Positions 36,241 to 47,100 of a DNA stretch of 50,315 bases are shown one piece after another. A program made the translations under genes and the position numbers. The notes under the pieces were generated by a model. It saw nothing but the letters and a program-made list of their open reading frames with translations, did not search any database and had not been told where the DNA came from. How positions within the stretch are numbered: position 1 is the first letter of the stretch; each line of letters opens with the position of its first letter. The DNA lies in the NCBI GenBank assembly GCA_945883235.1, contig CAMCXF010000021.1, positions 1 to 50,315 of the forward strand, given 5' to 3'. This DNA comes from Phenylobacterium deserti. Its GTDB lineage: Bacteria; Pseudomonadota; Alphaproteobacteria; Caulobacterales; Caulobacteraceae.

Positions 36241-36250
36241 ATCCCTAAAG

Positions 36251-36284
36251 AAAAAAGCCCGGACGCCATGGCGGGCGTCCGGGC
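36251..36284 (-). terminator. Strong intrinsic terminator
   Basis: Perfect 11-bp arms GCCCGGACGCC/GGCGTCCGGGC with a 6-nt loop are followed on the minus strand by six T. It ends the candidate small RNA and any read-through from lolA. Confidence 0.92.
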
Positions 36285-36370
36285 TGTGTAAGTTGTCTCT
36301 CAAAACCGCTGCCGGGAGGGGATAGGTTCCGGTGCGGATTTCGCCTGCACGACCGGCGTGCGAGCGACGT
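36251..36370 (-). ncRNA. Candidate intergenic small RNA
   Basis: A transcript of about 120 nt is predicted between a strong promoter and a strong terminator. It contains a hairpin (CCGG..GTGC..GG/CC..GCAC..CGG), then an open C-rich stretch CCUAUCCCCUCCCGGC that could pair with Shine-Dalgarno sequences, then the terminator. No protein frame of convincing quality fits. It does not show the core of 4.5S, 6S, tmRNA or RNase P RNA. Confidence 0.6.
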
Positions 36371-36376
36371 AGTGGC

Positions 36377-36405
36377 ATTATCGTCACAGGATGAATGTTT
36401 GTCAA
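36377..36405 (-). promoter_or_regulatory. Sigma-70-type promoter of candidate small RNA
   Basis: TTGACA (36405-36400) and GATAAT (36382-36377) are spaced by exactly 17 bp. The expected start is near 36370. It lies after the lolA stop, so it does not serve a protein gene. Confidence 0.75.
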
Positions 36406-36458
36406 AGGTAATTCACTCAAAACCTTGCGTGTGGCTTCACAGCAACATTTTAGAGGCC

Positions 36459-37094
36459 TCAGACCTTTCCCCGGCCAGGATTCTTCGGTCGTGGATCCTT
36501 CAGAATAAATAGTGATCTATCGAGGCCCGGGCTGCGCTTTAGCCCCGTCAACTGTATCCGCGTGGGATGGCCTTGAGCGTCCGTGACGGTCCATCCGGCC
36601 AGGGCCAAGGGCGCATCGGCGAAATTCAGGGTGATCGATCCCGCCGTCTGCTTCTTGCTGTCCTTCGCGGTCACCGAGAAGCCGTCGGACATGCGGGTTA
36701 CGCGCGTGACCGCCACGCCGCGGTCCAGCCGGATGCTCTTCGCCAAAAACAGCGACAACGGCGTCGCCGTCAGCGGATAGGCGTCAAAGGTCTTGAGCCG
36801 CTTGTCCTGAACCGACACCACGCCGCCGTCCGATACCACCAGCAGGCCCGACGGCGGGTCATAGGCAAACCGCGCCTTGCCCGGACGTTTGAGGAACAAG
36901 GCACCCGAGGTCGCGTGTCCCCGCGCATCCACCTGCCGGAAGGTGCCTGAAGCCTCCGTCAGCCCCTCAAGGTAAGCAACGGCACGGTCGACCAGCGCCT
37001 TGTCAGCGCTCGACAGCGCGGTCTGCGCCGCCGCGGCGCCGGTCAACGGCGTCGCGGCTAATCCAAGGGCCAAGGCTCGGCGATTGAGGGTCAT
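36459..37094 (-). CDS. lolA: Outer-membrane lipoprotein carrier protein LolA-like
   Basis: The 211-aa periplasmic protein ferries lipoproteins to the outer membrane. It has a signal sequence with twin-Arg-like NRRALALGLAATPLTGAAAAQ, then LEGLTEASGTFRQ, a strand series with LFLKRPGKARFAYDPPSGLLVVSDG (motif RPGKARFAY) and LSLFLAKSIRLD. This is the LolA layout. GGAGG precedes the ATG at 37094. It is 58 bp downstream of ftsK, the standard ftsK-lolA order. Confidence 0.92.
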   Translation of the reverse strand: MTLNRRALALGLAATPLTGAAAAQTALSSADKALVDRAVAYLEGLTEASGTFRQVDARGHATSGALFLKRPGKARFAYDPPSGLLVVSDGGVVSVQDKRLKTFDAYPLTATPLSLFLAKSIRLDRGVAVTRVTRMSDGFSVTAKDSKKQTAGSITLNFADAPLALAGWTVTDAQGHPTRIQLTGLKRSPGLDRSLFILKDPRPKNPGRGKV

Positions 37095-37152
37095 GGTGCC
37101 TCCGTAGCGTTTCAAACACCTATCGCCACAGAGCGGCGGCAATTGGGCCGCT

Positions 37153-39501
37153 CTACGGTGCCGCGCTGACCAGGATCTCGCGCTTGCCAGCATGGTTGGC
37201 GGGTCCGACGACGCCCTCATTCTCCATGCGCTCGATCAGGGATGCGGCGCGGTTGTAGCCGATCTGCAGGCGGCGCTGGATGTAGCTGGTCGAGGCCTTG
37301 CCGTCGCGGGTTACCACGGAGACGGCACGATCGTAGAGGTCGTTGCTCTCCTCGCCGCCCAGACCGAGGTCGCCACCTTCACCGTCCTCATCTCCACCCG
37401 CCGTGACCTCGTCGAGATAACTGGGCGTGCCCTGGTCGCGCAGGAACTTGGCCACCGCCTCGACCTCACCATCCGAGACGAACGGCCCGTGCAGGCGGGT
37501 AATGCGGCCGCCGCCGGCCATGTAGAGCATGTCGCCCTGGCCCAGCAGCTGCTCGGCGCCCTGCTCGCCCAGGATGGTGCGGCTGTCGATCTTCGACGTA
37601 ACCTGGAAGCTGATCCGGGTCGGAAAGTTGGCTTTGATGGTACCGGTGATCACGTCCACCGAGGGCCGTTGGGTCGCCATGATCAGGTGGATGCCTGCAG
37701 CCCGCGCCATCTGGGCCAGCCGTTGGACGGCGCCTTCGATATCCTTGCCGGCCACCATCATCAGGTCGGCGACCTCGTCGATGATCACCACCAGCATGGG
37801 CATCGGTTCGGGGCGAATCTTCTCGCTCTCGTAGGTGGCGCGGCCGGCATCGTCGAACCCGGTCTGTACCGTGCGTTCAAAGTGCTCACCCTTGGCCAGT
37901 GCCTCACGGGCGCGCTCGTTGTACGAGGCCACGTTGCGCACGCCGATCTTCGACATGCGGCGATAGCGGTCCTCCATCTCGCGCACGGTCCACTTCAGCG
38001 CGACGATGGCCTTCTTCGGATCGGTGACGACCGGTGCCAGCAGGTGCGGGATGCCGTCGTAGACGCTGAGTTCCAGCATCTTAGGGTCGATCATGATCAG
38101 CCGGCACTGCTCCGGCGTCAGCTTGTAGAGGATCGACAGGATCATTGCGTTGACGCCTACCGACTTGCCAGAACCTGTGGTGCCGGCGATCAGCAAGTGG
38201 GGCATCTTGGCCAGATCGGCGATATAGGGCTCGCCGCCGATGGTCTCGCCCAAAGCCACGGGCACCACCTGGCCGCCGCGCTCATATTCCGGCGCCGCCA
38301 GCAGATCGCGCAGATAGACCGTCTCACGACGCTGATTGGGTAGTTCGATCCCGATGGCATTGCGGCCCGGCACGACCGAGACGCGGGCCGAGGCCACGCT
38401 CATGGAGCGAGCGATATCGTCGGCCAGCGCTACAACGCGAGCAGATTTCACCCCGGCGGCGGGGACCAGCTCATAGAGAGTGACCACGGGGCCTGGGCGG
38501 ATCTGGTCCACCTGGCCGCGGACTCCGAACTCAGCCAGCACGCTGACCAGCAGCTGGGCATTTTGACGCAAGGCCCCCTCGTCATACTGTGCCGCACGGG
38601 GCGGAGCCTTGGTCAGCATGGCCAGTTCGGGCAGCTTGAAACCTCCCTCACTGACGAACTCAAACGTGCTCTGGGCTTCCTTCTGCTCGCGGACACTTTC
38701 CTTCGGCGGCAGTTTCGGCGGCTTCACATTCAGCGTCAGGCCATCGGACAGCGCCGGTTCGCTCGCAGGCCCCGGCTCGGAAGTTGTCGGATCCCCGCCG
38801 CTACCTTTCAACGCTTTGCGTTTGGCCACCCGGGCAGAGGGCTCAGGCCTGGTCGCCTTCAGTCGCGGCTTCGGCGTCAGCAGATGGCTGAGCCCATCCA
38901 TTGCGGCGCGTAGATCCAGTCGAGAGAGTCCCAGGCTGTAGCCGTACGCTATGACACCCACCACGGCCAAAACACCGGCGGCGATAGGGGCACCAAATGG
39001 CAGCCGGGCATAGTCGATAAGCCCCGCAAAACCACCCAGCAAGGCGTCGCCCCAGAATCCGCCAAGGCTCTTTGCCAGTGGCCAGACCGCTGGTGTCGGC
39101 GCAAGGGCCAATGCACCGGAAAGCGACAAGAGTCCCAAAGCCCCAAACAGCGCGCGAAGACGCAGGCGTGCGCGCGTCACATCGGGCTCTGGCTCGGCGA
39201 CCCGGCTGAGGCCGTTGACAAGGATCAGCAACGCGGCGAATCCGGCGGCCAGGCCCAGCGATTGCAACCCGATGTCCGCCAGAACGGCACCGGCGCCACC
39301 CAGGGCATTCACCGGTTCACCGGTGCTCGCCACATTCAGGCTGCGATCATCGGGACTGTAGGTGACCAGGGCTGCCGCCAGCGCCACGCCAAAGGCCGCG
39401 ACGATACCGCCGCGCAGCCGCGCCGTGCCCGGGTGGCTCCACGCAAGTCTGGCGATGTGAAGCACGAGCTCCATGCCAGTTTTCCGTGCAACCCGCGCCA
39501 T
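37153..39501 (-). CDS. ftsK: DNA translocase FtsK
   Basis: The 782-aa protein has four or so N-terminal TM helices (within about 30-190), a short charged/proline linker (200-300) and the motor. Walker A is GTTGSGKS at 440-447; Walker B is [12 protein letters not shown]. The gamma domain near the C-terminus reads [20 protein letters not shown] and should bind KOPS DNA. It pumps chromosome ends and activates XerCD at the septum. GGAGGT precedes the ATG at 39501; the frame is open to 39594. Confidence 0.96.
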   Translation of the reverse strand: MARVARKTGMELVLHIARLAWSHPGTARLRGGIVAAFGVALAAALVTYSPDDRSLNVASTGEPVNALGGAGAVLADIGLQSLGLAAGFAALLILVNGLSRVAEPEPDVTRARLRLRALFGALGLLSLSGALALAPTPAVWPLAKSLGGFWGDALLGGFAGLIDYARLPFGAPIAAGVLAVVGVIAYGYSLGLSRLDLRAAMDGLSHLLTPKPRLKATRPEPSARVAKRKALKGSGGDPTTSEPGPASEPALSDGLTLNVKPPKLPPKESVREQKEAQSTFEFVSEGGFKLPELAMLTKAPPRAAQYDEGALRQNAQLLVSVLAEFGVRGQVDQIRPGPVVTLYELVPAAGVKSARVVALADDIARSMSVASARVSVVPGRNAIGIELPNQRRETVYLRDLLAAPEYERGGQVVPVALGETIGGEPYIADLAKMPHLLIAGTTGSGKSVGVNAMILSILYKLTPEQCRLIMIDPKMLELSVYDGIPHLLAPVVTDPKKAIVALKWTVREMEDRYRRMSKIGVRNVASYNERAREALAKGEHFERTVQTGFDDAGRATYESEKIRPEPMPMLVVIIDEVADLMMVAGKDIEGAVQRLAQMARAAGIHLIMATQRPSVDVITGTIKANFPTRISFQVTSKIDSRTILGEQGAEQLLGQGDMLYMAGGGRITRLHGPFVSDGEVEAVAKFLRDQGTPSYLDEVTAGGDEDGEGGDLGLGGEESNDLYDRAVSVVTRDGKASTSYIQRRLQIGYNRAASLIERMENEGVVGPANHAGKREILVSAAP

Positions 39502-39551
39502 TCGTCCAATACCTCCAGCTGACTCGTCATTCCTGTTTGCAGCAGCGACCG

Positions 39552-39567
39552 TTAATCGCGCGTTTAC
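39552..39567. promoter_or_regulatory. CtrA-like box upstream of ftsK
   Basis: TTAA-N7-TTTAC lies in the gap between divergent ftsK and the next gene, 51 bp before ftsK. It differs by one base from the CtrA consensus TTAA-N7-TTAAC known in Caulobacter. A single near match has modest weight. Confidence 0.3.
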
Positions 39568-39625
39568 CGTGATGCCTGCGAAACCGGTTTCCACTTTTGT
39601 CGGTCACGCACTAAGAGTCCGGCTC

Positions 39626-40039
39626 ATGAACTGGACCATGCCCCGCCCCGTGCTGAAGGTCGTCGCCGCCATGATCGGCGTTGCCAGCCTCGGTGCCTTT
39701 ACGGCGGGTATTCTGACGGCTCCGCCGCGGGGCCGCCTTCCGGGCGAACGCCTCGACGGGGTGACCGGGCAGCCGATCGAGGCACGCGACGCCACACCAC
39801 TGGTCGACGAGCGCATTCAGGGCGCGCCGGAGCCGGTGGCGTTGACTGAAGAAGAGAAGGCACGGCTGGAGGCAGAAAAGCTGGCGAAAGCCGAGGCCCT
39901 GGCCTTGGCCAAGGTCGAAGCTGACAAGGGCGCTCCGGCGGGACCGAGCCCATCTGCGCCGATCGTGGCCGCGCCCCCGGAAAAAGTAGAAGCCAGTCAG
40001 CCCCCGCCGCCGCCAAAGACCGAAGAACCGCTGTTCTAA
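39626..40039 (+). CDS. Single-pass, Ala/Lys/Pro-rich protein
   Basis: The 137-aa product has one N-terminal hydrophobic helix (KVVAAMIGVASLGAFTAGIL), a charged Lys/Glu/Ala-rich stretch likely forming a helix (EEEKARLEAEKLAKAEALAL) and a proline-rich tail (QPPPPPKTEEP). It may be a periplasmic or envelope-anchored protein. No function is recognised. It is divergent from ftsK. The ATG at 39626 begins the hydrophobic helix; an ATG 4 codons later is possible. Confidence 0.6.
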   Translation: MNWTMPRPVLKVVAAMIGVASLGAFTAGILTAPPRGRLPGERLDGVTGQPIEARDATPLVDERIQGAPEPVALTEEEKARLEAEKLAKAEALALAKVEADKGAPAGPSPSAPIVAAPPEKVEASQPPPPPKTEEPLF

Positions 40040-40096
40040 GCACGCAGTGCTTGAGCCAAATCAAGCGTCTAGTGCGCTAGCGGTGCCCCGCTGAGC

Positions 40097-40969
40097 CTAC
40101 TTCACGCCGTTCGCGGCAAAGAACGCGAGCATCTTCTTCCAGCCATCCTCCGCCGCCGCTTTGTCGTAGGACGGTCGATAGTCGGCATGGAAGCCGTGCT
40201 GCACGCCGGGGTAAACGATGATGTCACTGGTCGTCTTGCCTGCAGCCTTGAGGGCAACTTTCATTTTTTCGACGTCGGCCAGCGGAATGCCGCTGTCCTT
40301 CTCGGCGTAGAGCCCCAGGACCGGATTTTTAAGGTCTGACGCCAGTTCAAGCGCGCGCTTGCCCTCGGTATCGTTGGCAGCATAATCCCCGCTCAGGCGT
40401 CCGTACCACGCGACGCCGGCCTTGAAGTCGGGCAGCCTGGCGCAGGATTCCCATACAATATTGCCGCCCCAGCAGTAACCGGTGATCCCCATGCGCGTGG
40501 TGTCGGCAAAGGGCTGGGCCTTGAGGTAGGCGATCGCGGACTTCAGATCGCCGGTGACTTGTTTGTCGCTGGACTGGCCGACGATTTTCAGGATCGCCGG
40601 AAAGTCGGTCAGAACCGAGGGGTCGCCGGCGCGTACGAAGAAGTCCGGAGCGATGACGACAAACCCCAACTTGGCCAGCCGTCGGCAGGTATCGCGGATG
40701 TATTCGTGCAGGCCGAAAATCTCGGACACCAGGACCACCACCGGGTGACGTCCCCTGAGCGGACGCGCGATGAAGGCCGGGATTTTCCGGTCTGCAGCCG
40801 GCAGGTCCACCATGCTCTGGATGAGACCAGCTCCGTCGGTCTTGACGGGGTCGGCCTGCGCTGACCACGCGGCCAGCGCATAGCCGCCGGTCAGCGCCAG
40901 GGTCAGGCCTCGTCGCGACAGGTTGAGATCTTCTGGACGGGTGCCGTCAGGGCGGGTGAGCGTGACCAT
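40097..40969 (-). CDS. Dienelactone hydrolase family protein, Tat-exported
   Basis: The 290-aa alpha/beta hydrolase has a Tat-like signal (NLSRRGLTLALTGG). The nucleophile is Cys166 in ITGYCWGGNI, preceded by SEIFGLHEYI with the glutamate and followed by YAEKDSGIP and the histidine in GVQHGFHAD. The family cleaves dienelactones in catechol catabolism, and also other esters. A periplasmic location, inferred from the Tat motif, sets it apart from the classic cytoplasmic enzymes. Confidence 0.9.
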   Translation of the reverse strand: MVTLTRPDGTRPEDLNLSRRGLTLALTGGYALAAWSAQADPVKTDGAGLIQSMVDLPAADRKIPAFIARPLRGRHPVVVLVSEIFGLHEYIRDTCRRLAKLGFVVIAPDFFVRAGDPSVLTDFPAILKIVGQSSDKQVTGDLKSAIAYLKAQPFADTTRMGITGYCWGGNIVWESCARLPDFKAGVAWYGRLSGDYAANDTEGKRALELASDLKNPVLGLYAEKDSGIPLADVEKMKVALKAAGKTTSDIIVYPGVQHGFHADYRPSYDKAAAEDGWKKMLAFFAANGVK

Positions 40970-41046
40970 GGGGGGTTTCCTTGACGAGGCCTTGGGGTGA
41001 TGGTGCTCGCTACTCGAAACCACGGTCCGCCTGGCGTCAATTGTTC

Positions 41047-41526
41047 GTGTCCCTTCCTGGTCTAAAATCCGCCGGATTGCGCCGCCTGACAGTCGGCGAA
41101 AAGGCCTTGGCGCGCGAGGTGTTCGGCCACGGCATCGCCCCGGAACGTGTTCGCATTTTAAGCCTGCCGCTGTGGAACCGCGCCTTTGTCGCCGGGCCGG
41201 GGCTGATCATCTGGCCGTCGGCTACGGTACGCGCTGACTTTTCGGATTCCACGACATCGTTGCACGTCCAGGCCGTGTTTGTGCATGAACTGACCCATGT
41301 CTGGCAGGCCCAGAACGGCATTTCGCTTTTGCTGGCAAAAATCAAAGCAGGGGATTCCGACGCGGCCTATCGATATGGACTTTTGGACAGCGAGGCTTTT
41401 GCGGTGATGAACATTGAGCAGCAGGCCATGGTCGTGGAGCACGCATTCACGGTCTCACGCGGTGGAGTTGCGCCGTTGGCGCCCGAGGTTTACGCCCTGG
41501 CGCAGTCGGCCTGGCGGCAGGTTTGA
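41047..41526 (+). CDS. HExxH protein resembling 'vgr-related' family
   Basis: The 159-aa product has the zinc-protease motif VFVHELTHVWQAQNG and an N-terminal LTVGEKALAREVFG, both typical of proteins annotated as vgr-related in Caulobacterales. A third metal ligand is not obvious. I chose a GTG at 41047, as family members start just before the LTVGEKALAREVF segment, but a TTG at 41041 or one at 40981 is possible and no Shine-Dalgarno decides it. It is divergent from the dienelactone hydrolase gene. Confidence 0.7.
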   Translation: MSLPGLKSAGLRRLTVGEKALAREVFGHGIAPERVRILSLPLWNRAFVAGPGLIIWPSATVRADFSDSTTSLHVQAVFVHELTHVWQAQNGISLLLAKIKAGDSDAAYRYGLLDSEAFAVMNIEQQAMVVEHAFTVSRGGVAPLAPEVYALAQSAWRQV

Positions 41527-41559
41527 ATCATCTCCACGTCGAGATAGGGGAGATTCACC

Positions 41560-41590
41560 CTTGCAGGGCCCTCAAATTTCCCCATATCGG
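41560..41590 (+). promoter_or_regulatory. Sigma-32 heat-shock promoter of dnaK
   Basis: CTTG at 41560-41563, a 17-bp spacer and CCCATATCGG at 41581-41590 match the alphaproteobacterial heat-shock consensus CTTG-N17/18-CYTATNTNNG at all but one position. It lies 134 bp before the dnaK ATG. No CIRCE element is seen. Confidence 0.75.
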
Positions 41591-41724
41591 GCATTCGAAG
41601 CTGGCTTCCCCGAACGGAAGGTCGGCCAGGACCTAAACGAACCGGGGGCGTCGCTTGTCACCGGGCGCTTCATCAGAAGGCCCACCCGCGCCGTCCGCCA
41701 ATCAGGAGCATGTAAGACCCCCTC

Positions 41725-43632
<1,908 letters not shown>

Positions 43633-43641
43633 AGTTGGCGC

Positions 43642-43676
43642 GCCCGCCCGCAAGAGGCTAAGCCTTGCGGACGGGC
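43642..43676 (+). other. Stem-loop between dnaK and dnaJ
   Basis: GCCCG-C-CCGCAAG pairs with CTTGCGG-A-CGGGC around an 8-nt loop, giving a 13-bp stem with one mismatch. There is no T-tract. Such a hairpin could partly attenuate transcription or stabilise dnaK mRNA, giving more DnaK than DnaJ. Confidence 0.65.
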
Positions 43677-43725
43677 GACGACCCACCCACTTCCATCCTC
43701 AATACAATCGGGCGTCTGGCGTCAT

Positions 43726-44874
43726 ATGCGTGACTATTACGAAGTCCTTGGCGTGGAGCGCGGCAGCGATGCCGGCGAGCTGAAGGCCGCCTTCCGCAAG
43801 ATGGCTATGGAGCATCACCCTGACCGCAACGGGGGGCGTGAAGACTCAGAAGCGCGCTTCAAGGAAATCAACGAAGCCTATTCAATCCTGTCGGACGTCC
43901 AGAAGCGCGCCGCCTATGACCGGTTCGGCCATGCCGGTGTGAACGGACAGGGCGGCGGTGGCGGCGGTGGCCAGTTCCACGACGTTCACGACATCTTCAA
44001 CGAAGTGTTCGGCGACATCTTTGGCGGACGCGGCGGCGGACGCCAGCGCGGTGGTCCGGCACGCGGGGCTGACCTGCGTTTTGATCTGGAGATCAACCTG
44101 GAGCAGGCCTTTGCCGGATCAGATGTCGAAATCGCGGTGCCTGCGACGCTGACCTGCGAACCCTGTGAGGGCACAGGTGCCAAACCCGGCACCAGCCCGG
44201 TCCAGTGCACCACCTGCAATGGCCAGGGCCGCGTGCGCGCCAGCCAGGGCTTCTTCTCCATTGAGCGCGCCTGTCCGCGCTGCGGCGGCGCGGGCCAGAT
44301 TGTTTCCGATCCCTGCACAGCCTGCCGGGGGCACGGCCAGGTCCGCACGGAGCGGACGTTGTCCGTGCGCATTCCGGCCGGTGTTGACGACGGCTCCCGC
44401 ATTCGTCTGTCCGGCGAAGGTGACGCCGGCATGCGCGGCGGACCTCGCGGCGACCTCTATATCTTCCTGTCGGTTGTGCCGCATGACCTCTTCGAGCGCG
44501 ACGGTCTGGATTTGCTGTGCACCGTGCCGGTACCTATGAGCACGGCAGCCCTCGGTGGCGACATCGATGCGCCCTGCCTCATGGGCGGCGAGGACTGCGA
44601 CGGCGAATGCAAGATCTCGGTCAAGGTTCCGGAGGGTGCTCAGACCGGCAAGACCATCCGGGTCAAGGGGCGCGGCATGCCGTCCCTCAGATCTCGCGAG
44701 CGTGGCGATCTGATCGTGGAACTGTTCGTCGAGACACCCACCAAACTCACCGCGCGCCAGAAGGAACTGATGCGCGAACTGGCCGGCCTCTACGGCGACG
44801 CGCAGCACCCCAAGGCCGCTGGCTTCACCGGCAAGGCCAAGAAGTTCTGGGACGGGATCGTCAAGCCGGACTGA
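43726..44874 (+). CDS. dnaJ: Co-chaperone DnaJ (Hsp40)
   Basis: The 382-aa protein has a J domain with the HPD triad in [10 protein letters not shown], a Gly-rich linker (about 70-110), four zinc-finger repeats ([32 protein letters not shown]) and two C-terminal substrate-binding domains. It delivers clients to DnaK and stimulates its ATPase. All four CxxCxGxG repeats are complete. It converges on a PQQ dehydrogenase gene with a 1-bp gap. Confidence 0.98.
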   Translation: MRDYYEVLGVERGSDAGELKAAFRKMAMEHHPDRNGGREDSEARFKEINEAYSILSDVQKRAAYDRFGHAGVNGQGGGGGGGQFHDVHDIFNEVFGDIFGGRGGGRQRGGPARGADLRFDLEINLEQAFAGSDVEIAVPATLTCEPCEGTGAKPGTSPVQCTTCNGQGRVRASQGFFSIERACPRCGGAGQIVSDPCTACRGHGQVRTERTLSVRIPAGVDDGSRIRLSGEGDAGMRGGPRGDLYIFLSVVPHDLFERDGLDLLCTVPVPMSTAALGGDIDAPCLMGGEDCDGECKISVKVPEGAQTGKTIRVKGRGMPSLRSRERGDLIVELFVETPTKLTARQKELMRELAGLYGDAQHPKAAGFTGKAKKFWDGIVKPD

Positions 44875-44875
44875 G

Positions 44876-46795
44876 TTACTTCGCCTTGGGCCGGTACGCC
44901 ACCAGCAGATTGCCGCCCGCCTGTCCGAACGACGAATAGCCGGACCCCACAAACACCATGCCGTCGCCGGCGAAGGGGCCGGCTGCATCGATGGTGCCGC
45001 CGGTGCCCTTGAGCCCGTTCACGGTCTGGAACGGCACGGCGGTATCATGGGTCGACAGAAGCTTGCCGGTCTTGCCGTCGAACACATGCAGCCGCCCGTC
45101 CAGGCTTCCGGCGATCACTGCGCCATCCACCACAAGAGGCGGCGCGGAAATGCCGAACTTTCCGGCGCAAATTGGCACCCGCGCCTGACGGCCGTTGCCG
45201 CAATCCGCCGAGGCCTTCCACGACCAGGTGACCTTGCCGCTGGCGATGTCGATGGCGTAGAGGCCTGCCGCGTTCAGTGGCTCAGGTACATTGGGATCCG
45301 AGATCGGGGCAAATACGCGCACACCATCAGTGGCGATCCCCCAATGCACGCCGCCCAGGGCCGTACCCTTGCCGAACTGATGGCGCCACACGACCTTGCC
45401 ATCGCCGGACTGGACCGCCCAGACGTCGCCGGACTTCTGGCCGGCCAGGATCAATTCCCGACCCTTGCCGCGCCAGATCACCGGGCCGCCGCCGAAATCA
45501 TGATCCAGCAGCACGCTCCCTTCGTTGACAAAGAAGCAGTTGGCGCCTGTCGGTCGCCCGCCCGGCGCAGGCGGTCCGATGGGACACGACATGTTCCAGA
45601 CATCGTTAGCGAGCGCCTGGAACACCCACTTCTGCTGGCCGGTCGCCAGGTCGAGCGCAACCAGCGCGTCACTGGTGCCTGTAGCGGGCGGCGATGTGTT
45701 CTCACCGGTCGAGGCATAGACCACACCCTTTTTCAGATCGACGGAAGGACTGGACCAGATCGGTGCACCCGACGGGCCGAACAGGTCAGCGCCCGCCGAA
45801 TTCTTGCGCCCCAGCGGCCTGGCGTCCTCCATGGTGTGCCAGGTCCAGAGCACCTTGCCGGTCGCGGCGTCCACCGCCGCCACCGCGCCATGCGACTTGC
45901 AGCAAGGGTGCGTAGGCCGCATCGCCGCGCCCACGTCCCCCGACGAGATCGGCACCACGATCCGGTCCCCGGCAAACAGCGGGGTGCCAGAAATGGGGAC
46001 TGTCTTGTCGTGGCGCGGATCGGCACGCCACACGATCTTGCCCGTCGCAGCGTCAAAGGCGGAAAGATTGCCCGACGCATCGCCGCCCACCAGACCCCAG
46101 GGACCCTTCGATCCCAGTCGGCCATAGGCCATGCTTCCACGAAGATTGGCAGGCGTGGGCGTCGCCCATTTCACGCAACCGGTCTGAGTGTCCAGTGCCA
46201 GCATGTAGCCAGCCTGGCCCGCCGGATAGAACAGGGTCGAACCCACCACCACTCCCTGTCCACGCAGGCCCGAGGTCTTGGGCATGGCAAACGCCCAGGC
46301 CACCTCAAGATTGGCAGCGTCGCGGCCTGACATCCCGGCCTGGGTGGCGGTCATGGCGCGGGAGTTGTCCGTATCGACACCGAACCCCACCTGGGCAGGC
46401 TTCGCCGACAGATCAACCACGCGCTTGCTGGCCACGCACATATTGCCGTCGAGCCAGGCGGTGCCCACGGGCGCTTCCGGTGGTGCAAGATAGGCCACGA
46501 CATCGCGCAGCTGGCGGCGATCCAGTCCGTCGCCGATCGGTTTCATGACCCCGGTGGTCATCGCGGACATCAGCACCTGGGCATTCATCCGGCGGAGTGC
46601 GGCCACGGGCGGTGCCCGATCACCGGGCGGCGGAGCGTTGTGGCAGGCTGCGCAGTAAGTCTCGTAGACGGCCCTGCCCGGGTGCGGCACCTCATCGGTC
46701 GCCTGCGCCTGCACTGGGGTTCCCGAGGCAAGACCCGCCAACGCGAACGCGACGGCAATAACTCCACTGAGCGAGAGTCGTTTCCAGCTGCGCAT
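44876..46795 (-). CDS. Haem c/PQQ dehydrogenase, polyvinyl-alcohol dehydrogenase-like
   Basis: The 639-aa secreted protein has a signal peptide (about 1-30), a short cytochrome c domain with CAACH (Cys48, Cys51, His52), then a PQQ beta-propeller built of repeated blade motifs (DAATGKIVWRAD, DAATGKVLWTWH, DLATGQQKWVFQ, DIASGKVTWSWK, DGKTGKLLSTHD). Adjacent cysteines HPCCKSHG (Cys298/299) recall the disulfide ring of PQQ alcohol dehydrogenases. The N-haem-then-propeller order is that of polyvinyl-alcohol dehydrogenase. Substrate is unproven; no oxidised-PVA hydrolase gene is adjacent. Confidence 0.85.
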   Translation of the reverse strand: MRSWKRLSLSGVIAVAFALAGLASGTPVQAQATDEVPHPGRAVYETYCAACHNAPPPGDRAPPVAALRRMNAQVLMSAMTTGVMKPIGDGLDRRQLRDVVAYLAPPEAPVGTAWLDGNMCVASKRVVDLSAKPAQVGFGVDTDNSRAMTATQAGMSGRDAANLEVAWAFAMPKTSGLRGQGVVVGSTLFYPAGQAGYMLALDTQTGCVKWATPTPANLRGSMAYGRLGSKGPWGLVGGDASGNLSAFDAATGKIVWRADPRHDKTVPISGTPLFAGDRIVVPISSGDVGAAMRPTHPCCKSHGAVAAVDAATGKVLWTWHTMEDARPLGRKNSAGADLFGPSGAPIWSSPSVDLKKGVVYASTGENTSPPATGTSDALVALDLATGQQKWVFQALANDVWNMSCPIGPPAPGGRPTGANCFFVNEGSVLLDHDFGGGPVIWRGKGRELILAGQKSGDVWAVQSGDGKVVWRHQFGKGTALGGVHWGIATDGVRVFAPISDPNVPEPLNAAGLYAIDIASGKVTWSWKASADCGNGRQARVPICAGKFGISAPPLVVDGAVIAGSLDGRLHVFDGKTGKLLSTHDTAVPFQTVNGLKGTGGTIDAAGPFAGDGMVFVGSGYSSFGQAGGNLLVAYRPKAK

Positions 46796-46945
46796 GACGC
46801 CCCCTCGAATATGCCCGTCGTTCGACGCGGCTTTTAGCAGTGAAAGCTACCCCCGCATCGGAGACGCAGGATTGCCCGACTGAAATCCCACCACGGTGTT
46901 TGCGGCGTCGCGCGCTTTCCGCTAGAGACACCCTCCGCTAAAGAC

Positions 46946-47022
46946 GCACCCGTAGCTCAGCTGGATAGAGCGTTGCCCTCCGAAGGCAAAGGTCACACGT
47001 TCGAATCGTGTCGGGTGCGCCA
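46946..47022 (+). tRNA. tRNA-Arg (anticodon CCG)
   Basis: The 77-nt cloverleaf has acceptor GCACCCG/CGGGTGC, D arm AGCTGGATA, anticodon stem TTGCC/GGCAA with loop CTCCGAA (anticodon CCG), T arm ACACG-TTCGAAT-CGTGT and an encoded CCA. Its 3' 45 nt are duplicated 2.4 kb downstream, marking it as the attachment site of an integrative element. The gene itself remains intact. Confidence 0.96.
46978..47022 (+). repeat. Left attachment repeat (3' part of tRNA-Arg)
   Basis: This 45-nt segment runs from the anticodon loop (CTCCGAA) to the CCA end. It recurs at 49401-49445 with a single difference (T at 47006, C at 49429). It is the attL of the first element. Confidence 0.9.
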
Positions 47023-47070
47023 CTTTTTCTTAATAAAAACAATGATTTAGAAACTTCGCAAAAAGCGGAA

Positions 47071-47100
47071 TTGCTCGATTTTGCTCGTTTTTGCTATGTA
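47071..47100 (+). repeat. 10-bp-phased TTGCTCGNTT iterons
   Basis: TTGCTCGATT, TTGCTCGTTT and the weaker TTGCTATGTA are directly adjacent, 49 bp downstream of the tRNA end and 76 bp before the integrase ATG. Spacing of one helical turn suggests a protein-binding array, such as integrase arm sites or an operator of the integrase gene. Confidence 0.5.

Noticed and set aside
36251..36370. SRP (4.5S) or 6S RNA
   Set aside because: The GGAA-loop core of SRP RNA and the long open-bubble structure of 6S RNA are both missing.
41527..41724. CIRCE/HrcA operator before dnaK
   Set aside because: No TTAGCACTC-N9-GAGTGCTAA-like dyad is present.
47071..47100. CRISPR-like short tandem repeats
   Set aside because: The units are 10 bp and directly abutting without spacers; no cas genes are present.
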